A program made the translations under genes and the position numbers. The notes under the pieces were generated by a model. The model was not told where the DNA came from. It worked only from the letters and a program-made list of their open reading frames with translations, and searched no databases. Below are positions 48,195 to 51,929 of a stretch of DNA of 51,929 nt, piece by piece. The stretch is from NCBI GenBank assembly GCA_900553035.1, contig USCC01000003.1, forward strand, positions 1 to 51,929. Direction: 5' to 3'. The stretch is from an uncultured Rhodospirillaceae bacterium (GTDB taxonomy: Bacteria; Pseudomonadota; Alphaproteobacteria; CAAGCB01; CAG-977). Numbering within the stretch: the first letter of the stretch is position 1; every line of letters begins with the position of its first letter.

Positions 48195-48738
48195 AATGCT
48201 TCATAAAAAGCTGAAATCGCTTGTCCGGATCGGTAAAGTCGCTTTTGTCAGCGGCGGAAAAACGCAGTCCCTTCAGGTCGAAACGACCCGCGGCGAAACG
48301 CTGGATAACGTTAAATTCATTGAGCCCTACGGCTTTACGGCCGTTCCGTTAAACGGGGCAGAAACCGTTGTTTTGAACATTGGGGCCAACGGCGGGAATC
48401 CCGTCGCGCTTGTCGTTGGCGGGCGGCTTTTTCGCTTGCAGGATTTAAAACAGGGCGAAGTCGCATTGTACACGGACGAAGGCGACAAAATCCATTTAAA
48501 GCGCGGGCATGAAATCGCCGTCAAAGCAACAAAATTTGTCATTGACGCCGATGAGATTCAAATGAACGGCAAGGTCAGCATTTCAAAAACGCTGGACGTT
48601 GCAGAAAACATAAAAAGCAAGGCGGAAATCGCGGACAAAACAGGAAATATGACGGCGATCAGGACGGTTTATAACGCCCATACGCACAAAGATTCCGCAA
48701 ACGCGCCGACCTCAGCCCCTTTAACGCCGATGGAGTAA
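48187..48738 (+). CDS. Baseplate spike protein (gpV/Mu gp45)
   Basis: 183 residues from the ATG behind GGAGG. An OB-fold start (RIGKVAFVSGGKTQSLQVETTRGET) leads to a beta-helix and the metal-binding tip HTHKDSANAPTSAPLTPM, with the conserved H-x-H that binds iron in Mu gp45. It is the membrane-piercing spike. Confidence 0.94.
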   Translation: MFEMLHKKLKSLVRIGKVAFVSGGKTQSLQVETTRGETLDNVKFIEPYGFTAVPLNGAETVVLNIGANGGNPVALVVGGRLFRLQDLKQGEVALYTDEGDKIHLKRGHEIAVKATKFVIDADEIQMNGKVSISKTLDVAENIKSKAEIADKTGNMTAIRTVYNAHTHKDSANAPTSAPLTPME

Positions 48739-48741
48739 AAC

Positions 48742-49161
48742 ATGACGCTTTATTTTGATACGTTGCCCGATTTAAGCGAGATTGACGATCCCCTCTTGGA
48801 AAGTATCCTTATTTCTTTGTTTACGGACAAATACGTTCCTGACGCCGACTTGCCGTATCAAACGGGGACGAACGGCGGCTGGCACGGCGATGCGGTTGCT
48901 TTGGAAACGCCGGCAGCGCAGACAGAAGAATATTCGTGGGGGTCGCGTCTGTGGACGTTGGAACGGGAAAAAATCAACGAAGAAACGCCTGCAAAAGTCA
49001 AAAGAATCGTTGAGGAGGCCTTGGAACCGCTTTTGCTTTTAAAGGAAATCAACGAGATCAGCGTTTCGGCCGAACGCTTCGGCGACGGTGTGGCTTTTAC
49101 GGTTGCCGTCGATGCTTCGTCCGGCCGGCGGGATTTTGTCTTCAAAAACATAAAAGGATAA
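48742..49161 (+). CDS. Baseplate wedge protein (Mu gp46)
   Basis: 139 residues. SLFTDKYVPDADLP and GGWHGDAVALETPAAQTEEYSWGSRLWTLEREKINEETPAKVKRIVEEALEPLL is the gp46 family pattern (the W..G..LW..R motif). A gp25-like wedge component. Confidence 0.92.
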   Translation: MTLYFDTLPDLSEIDDPLLESILISLFTDKYVPDADLPYQTGTNGGWHGDAVALETPAAQTEEYSWGSRLWTLEREKINEETPAKVKRIVEEALEPLLLLKEINEISVSAERFGDGVAFTVAVDASSGRRDFVFKNIKG

Positions 49162-49165
49162 CGCC

Positions 49166-50215
49166 ATGCCTTATGAAATTCCGTCAATTGAAGAGCTGGT
49201 CAGAAAATACGAACAGGCTTATATCGCTCGCGTCCCCGCCGAAAAACAAATGCCTCTTTCCAAAATGAGGGCAAAAGCGCGCGCCCTGGCTCAGGCGGTC
49301 GGCGGCCTTTACGGATACGGGAGCTTTATTTTAAAGCAGATTATTCCACTGACAGCCGAGGCCGAATATCTGGATCTGCATGCTTCTGCCGCCGCCGTGT
49401 TCCGAAAATCCGCGGCGCAGGCTTTCGGAAAAATTGCCGTTACGGGCGCAAGCGGCAAAATCATTCGTGCAAACACGGTCTTAACGTTTACCGACGGGAC
49501 GGCGTATGTCGTTTCGGCAGAGACGACGCTGGGCGCAGAGGAAACAAACGTTCCCGTCACGGCCGTTGATGCCGGGACGTCGGGCAACAGGACGGCCGGC
49601 GATGTTTTGACCTTTTCCGTTCCGATCCCCGGCGTTCAAAATCAGGCGTCCGTCGTTTCAATCGGCGGCGGAACGGACAAAGAAAAGGACGAGGATCTGC
49701 TTTACCGTTATCTGATGAAGGTCAGGAATCCGGCGCACGGCGGGTGCGACGCCGATTATGTCAATTGGGCTTTGTCCGTTCCCGGCGTGACGCGCTGTAC
49801 GGTTTATCCGCATGAGCAGGGAATCGGCACGGTCGTTTTACGGATCATGTCCGACGGCATCGGTACGGGTCAGGCGGGCGCGGAAATCATCGAACGATGT
49901 GCCGAATATATCGAAAGCGTCCGTCCCGTCACGGCAAAACGAATCTTCATTCTCTCACCCGCGCCGGCGGCGGTTGATTTTACGATTTCAAACTTAAAAC
50001 CCGATACGCAGGCCGTCCGCGATGAAATCAAAGCCGAGCTTTCCGACCTGTTCTTCCGCGAGGCGGTGCCCGGCGGAACAGTGCTGATTTCCCATATCCG
50101 TTCCGCGATTTCCGCGGCATACGGCGAAGAAGACCACGTCCTTGTGACGCCGGTTGAAAACGTGACGGCCGGCGCGAACGAGATTTTAACGCTGGGAGAA
50201 ATCACATGGAGCTGA
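49166..50215 (+). CDS. Baseplate protein J (Mu gp47)
   Basis: 349 residues. PSIEELVRKYEQAYIARVP at the start, ATGASGKIIRANTVLTFTDGTAYVVSAETTL and GGGTDKEKDEDLLYRYLMKVRNPAHGGCDADYVNWALSVPGVTRCTVYP are baseplate J hallmarks. It forms the wedge ring with gp46 and gp48. It overlaps gp48 by 10 bp. Confidence 0.95.
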   Translation: MPYEIPSIEELVRKYEQAYIARVPAEKQMPLSKMRAKARALAQAVGGLYGYGSFILKQIIPLTAEAEYLDLHASAAAVFRKSAAQAFGKIAVTGASGKIIRANTVLTFTDGTAYVVSAETTLGAEETNVPVTAVDAGTSGNRTAGDVLTFSVPIPGVQNQASVVSIGGGTDKEKDEDLLYRYLMKVRNPAHGGCDADYVNWALSVPGVTRCTVYPHEQGIGTVVLRIMSDGIGTGQAGAEIIERCAEYIESVRPVTAKRIFILSPAPAAVDFTISNLKPDTQAVRDEIKAELSDLFFREAVPGGTVLISHIRSAISAAYGEEDHVLVTPVENVTAGANEILTLGEITWS

Positions 50216-50778
50216 AACCGGCTTATTTTCAGGCTTTAGGCGCGTTGATGCCGAAAGGTAGGCTCTGGGAAGCCGACACGGACGGTGAACGGCACGCTGA
50301 AGCGGAGCTTCTGGCCGAAGCGCATGCTTTTTATGACAGGATTGCCGAGGAATCGGACGTACGCACGGCAACGTATCTGTTGCCCGAATGGGGCGAAGTG
50401 CTGGAGGTCGACGTCACAGGAAAGACGCTTCAGGCCGCCCGGTTTGATTTGAATTTAAAAAAGAACGCGCAAGGCGGCGCAACGCCCGAATATTTTAAAC
50501 ATCTGGCCAAAAGCTACGGGTACAACAGCGAATTGACCGAGTGTGTCCCGTTTGTCTGCGGCCTGTCCGAATGCGCCTCAAACGACGAGCTGGGCGAGGA
50601 AGAAACGATTTACGGCTGGTATTTGAAACTTTTGACCCCTGACGCCGTTGCTTTTCGGGCCAGCGAAAGCGAATGCGGCGACGATTTGGGGGCCGCTCCG
50701 CCCGATATCTCAGTCTTGAGTGAAATCCTCAAAAAATACAAACCTTCGCACACCTTTTTAAACATCAGCTTCCAATGA
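50206..50778 (+). CDS. Tail protein (DUF2313, Mu gp48)
   Basis: 190 residues. LGALMPKGRLWEADTD, FYDRIAEESDVRTATYLLPEWGEVLEVD and the final HTFLNISF are the DUF2313 (YmfQ) pattern. It links the baseplate to the tail fibres. Confidence 0.92.
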   Translation: MELKPAYFQALGALMPKGRLWEADTDGERHAEAELLAEAHAFYDRIAEESDVRTATYLLPEWGEVLEVDVTGKTLQAARFDLNLKKNAQGGATPEYFKHLAKSYGYNSELTECVPFVCGLSECASNDELGEEETIYGWYLKLLTPDAVAFRASESECGDDLGAAPPDISVLSEILKKYKPSHTFLNISFQ

Positions 50779-50790
50779 CGGAGAATCAAA

Positions 50791-51189
50791 ATGAAATACA
50801 TAAAACCGATGAACGAAACAAATGAAGACGCCGGATATGTCAACGCCGACGTATCAATCGGCCGGCGCGGGTCGACAGTTCCGGCGGCGGCCGTTGAAGC
50901 CCCCCAGCGTGAGCTGGTACATTTGATTACATCGGCCGGTTTGACACCGGATGACACCGACAGAACTCAGGTAAAGCAGGCCATTGATGCTGTTGTCGCT
51001 GCGGCAATCGTCGGCAAGGCGGACGCTTCATCCATGACGTCGGCTCTGGCGGCGAAGGCGGATAAAACCGAAGCCGTCCTTTCCGCGACCATACGAACAC
51101 TGGTCGTTTTGGAAAGTCAGGCGGCGTATGACGCTTTGACCGATGAACAGAAGGCTGATCCCTCTATTTTATACGCGATTAAAGGATAA
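50791..51189 (+). CDS. Tail fibre baseplate-connector protein
   Basis: 132 residues. MKYIKPMNETNEDAGYVNADVSIGRRGSTVPAAAVEAPQRELVHLITSAGLTPDDTDRTQVKQAI is the N-terminal attachment part of phage tail fibres, and the end AAYDALTDEQKADPSILYAI is a common fibre segment. The fibre shaft is missing, so the receptor-binding domain is apparently provided by the next gene. Confidence 0.82.
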   Translation: MKYIKPMNETNEDAGYVNADVSIGRRGSTVPAAAVEAPQRELVHLITSAGLTPDDTDRTQVKQAIDAVVAAAIVGKADASSMTSALAAKADKTEAVLSATIRTLVVLESQAAYDALTDEQKADPSILYAIKG

Positions 51190-51193
51190 GGCA

Positions 51194-51865
51194 ATGAAGC
51201 TGGCAACCGTCAAACATTTTGTAGCTGAAAGCCGGATTTTGCGCCTGATGCTCGGCGGGTCGGTGGTCTGGGAATTGCCGAAAGTCACTAAGTCGTTAAT
51301 TTTATGGTCTTCCACAAACTTTACGGTTCCGCAGGGCATTGTTTCCTTGAAAATCACGATGGCCGGCGGCGGGGGCGGTGCGGCCGGATCGATCGGAGCG
51401 GTGTATATTTGGGGTGGGGGCGGAGGCGGCGGGGGCGGAAGGGTTGTCAAAACATTTACTCCGGCCGAGCTTAACGAAATGCGCGGAAAGACCTTCGCTG
51501 TTCTTGTCGGAGCCGCCGGGCTTTATCAAGGAGATAATAACTGGGGAGGAAACGGAGGGACGTCTCAATTTCAATGTCCCGGCCTTTGGCCGACGGCTTA
51601 TGGCGGCAACGGCGGTCAGACGGGTTCCCCGGGGGCCGGCGGCGCGGGAAGCGGCGGCGAAAACGGTGATGAGATTTTAACGGGAGGAAATGGCGGTACA
51701 GGAAGTGTCGGCGGGGCTCGGGGTTCAGGCGGACACGGACAGGAAGTCGGAGACGTTGCGGTTGCCGGGACGCATGGCTGCGGATGGGGCGGCGGGAACG
51801 GAATGCCGACGGGCCTGAATGGGGCTCAAGGAGCCGTTTTAATTGAATGGGAGGCTTACGAATGA
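51194..51865 (+). CDS. Glycine-rich tail adhesin
   Basis: 223 residues from the ATG following GGATAAGGCA. The body contains runs of 5 and 9 glycines (MAGGGGGAAGS, IWGGGGGGGGGRV) and many G-G-x-G repeats up to residue 210, ending ALIEW-like AVLIEWEAYE. Polyglycine-II packing of such repeats is known in T-even gp38-type adhesins and in some receptor-binding tips. It probably recognises the host surface. Confidence 0.8.
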   Translation: MKLATVKHFVAESRILRLMLGGSVVWELPKVTKSLILWSSTNFTVPQGIVSLKITMAGGGGGAAGSIGAVYIWGGGGGGGGGRVVKTFTPAELNEMRGKTFAVLVGAAGLYQGDNNWGGNGGTSQFQCPGLWPTAYGGNGGQTGSPGAGGAGSGGENGDEILTGGNGGTGSVGGARGSGGHGQEVGDVAVAGTHGCGWGGGNGMPTGLNGAQGAVLIEWEAYE

Positions 51866-51929
51866 TGACAACTAATACAAATAGATGTGGGGGTGCAAGA
51901 TACGATCGTCTGGTAGGAAGTAGCCAGCA
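51862..51929 (+). CDS. Next tail-fibre-region gene, start only (partial)
   Basis: ATG ATG codons at 51862 and 51865 overlap the adhesin stop and open a frame MMTTNTNRCGGARYDRLVGSS that runs off the window. Too short to identify. By position it may be a tail fibre assembly or further fibre protein. Confidence 0.45.
   Translation, partial: MMTTNTNRCGGARYDRLVGSSQ

Noticed and set aside
1..51929. tRNA, rRNA or tmRNA genes, including a tRNA attachment site for the prophage
   Set aside because: I found no cloverleaf or rRNA sequence, and a MuA/MuB phage does not use tRNA attachment sites.

Overview
The window joins about 16 kb of bacterial chromosome to about 34 kb of a Mu-like transposable prophage that runs off the right edge. 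The host is probably an alphaproteobacterium. The best evidence is a perfect GTTC-N7-GTTC LexA box in front of a umuDC operon, the SOS box form typical of that class. Moderate GC and the stress/xenobiotic gene set would fit a gut lineage, but the genus cannot be told from the sequence.

Host part (1-16066). A macA-macB type efflux operon is cut by the left edge. It meets, tail to tail, an SOS-controlled umuDC operon whose UmuD is short and lacks both catalytic residues. Next come a methyltransferase, an unrecognised basic protein, a pentapeptide-repeat protein, and a run of redox and detoxification genes: an MBL-fold hydrolase, two duplicated flavodoxin-like reductases (one with a Tat signal), an MFS exporter, a secreted alpha/beta hydrolase, a LysR regulator, a split ChrA pair, a nitroreductase and its MarR regulator. 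Two of the promoters share the same MerR-type 19-bp-spacer operator.

Junction (16067-18378). Two homologous non-coding blocks, each with four decamers of GGGATATA at an exact 10-bp period and with copies of a GTTAAAAC/GTCTAAAAA site, enclose a small lipoprotein gene, a Com-like zinc-finger gene, a D12 adenine methylase gene and a small unknown gene. com and a modification gene normally sit at the right end of Mu-like genomes, so their place left of a prophage left end suggests the collapsed remnant of a second prophage, or a mini-Mu-like passenger.

Prophage (about 17980 to the edge). Early region: leftward repressor, then rightward Ner-like protein, MuA, MuB, small regulators, DUF3164, a highly structured untranslated stretch, a Rha-like regulator, GemA and a Mor-family activator. 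A lone ParA-like ATPase and a lipoprotein follow as AT-rich cargo. Late region in Mu order: TraR-like, DUF2730, gp26-like, small and large terminase, portal, MuF head protein with a nuclease-like C-terminus, an AT-rich two-gene cargo (DUF488 protein plus unknown partner), protease/scaffold, capsid, head completion, sheath, tube, chaperones with a probable -2 frameshift, tape measure, baseplate and tail fibre. A 26-bp sequence repeated exactly ahead of the first late gene and ahead of the protease gene is the likely binding site of the Mor/C-type activator. Endolysin, holin and the right end are not in the window.
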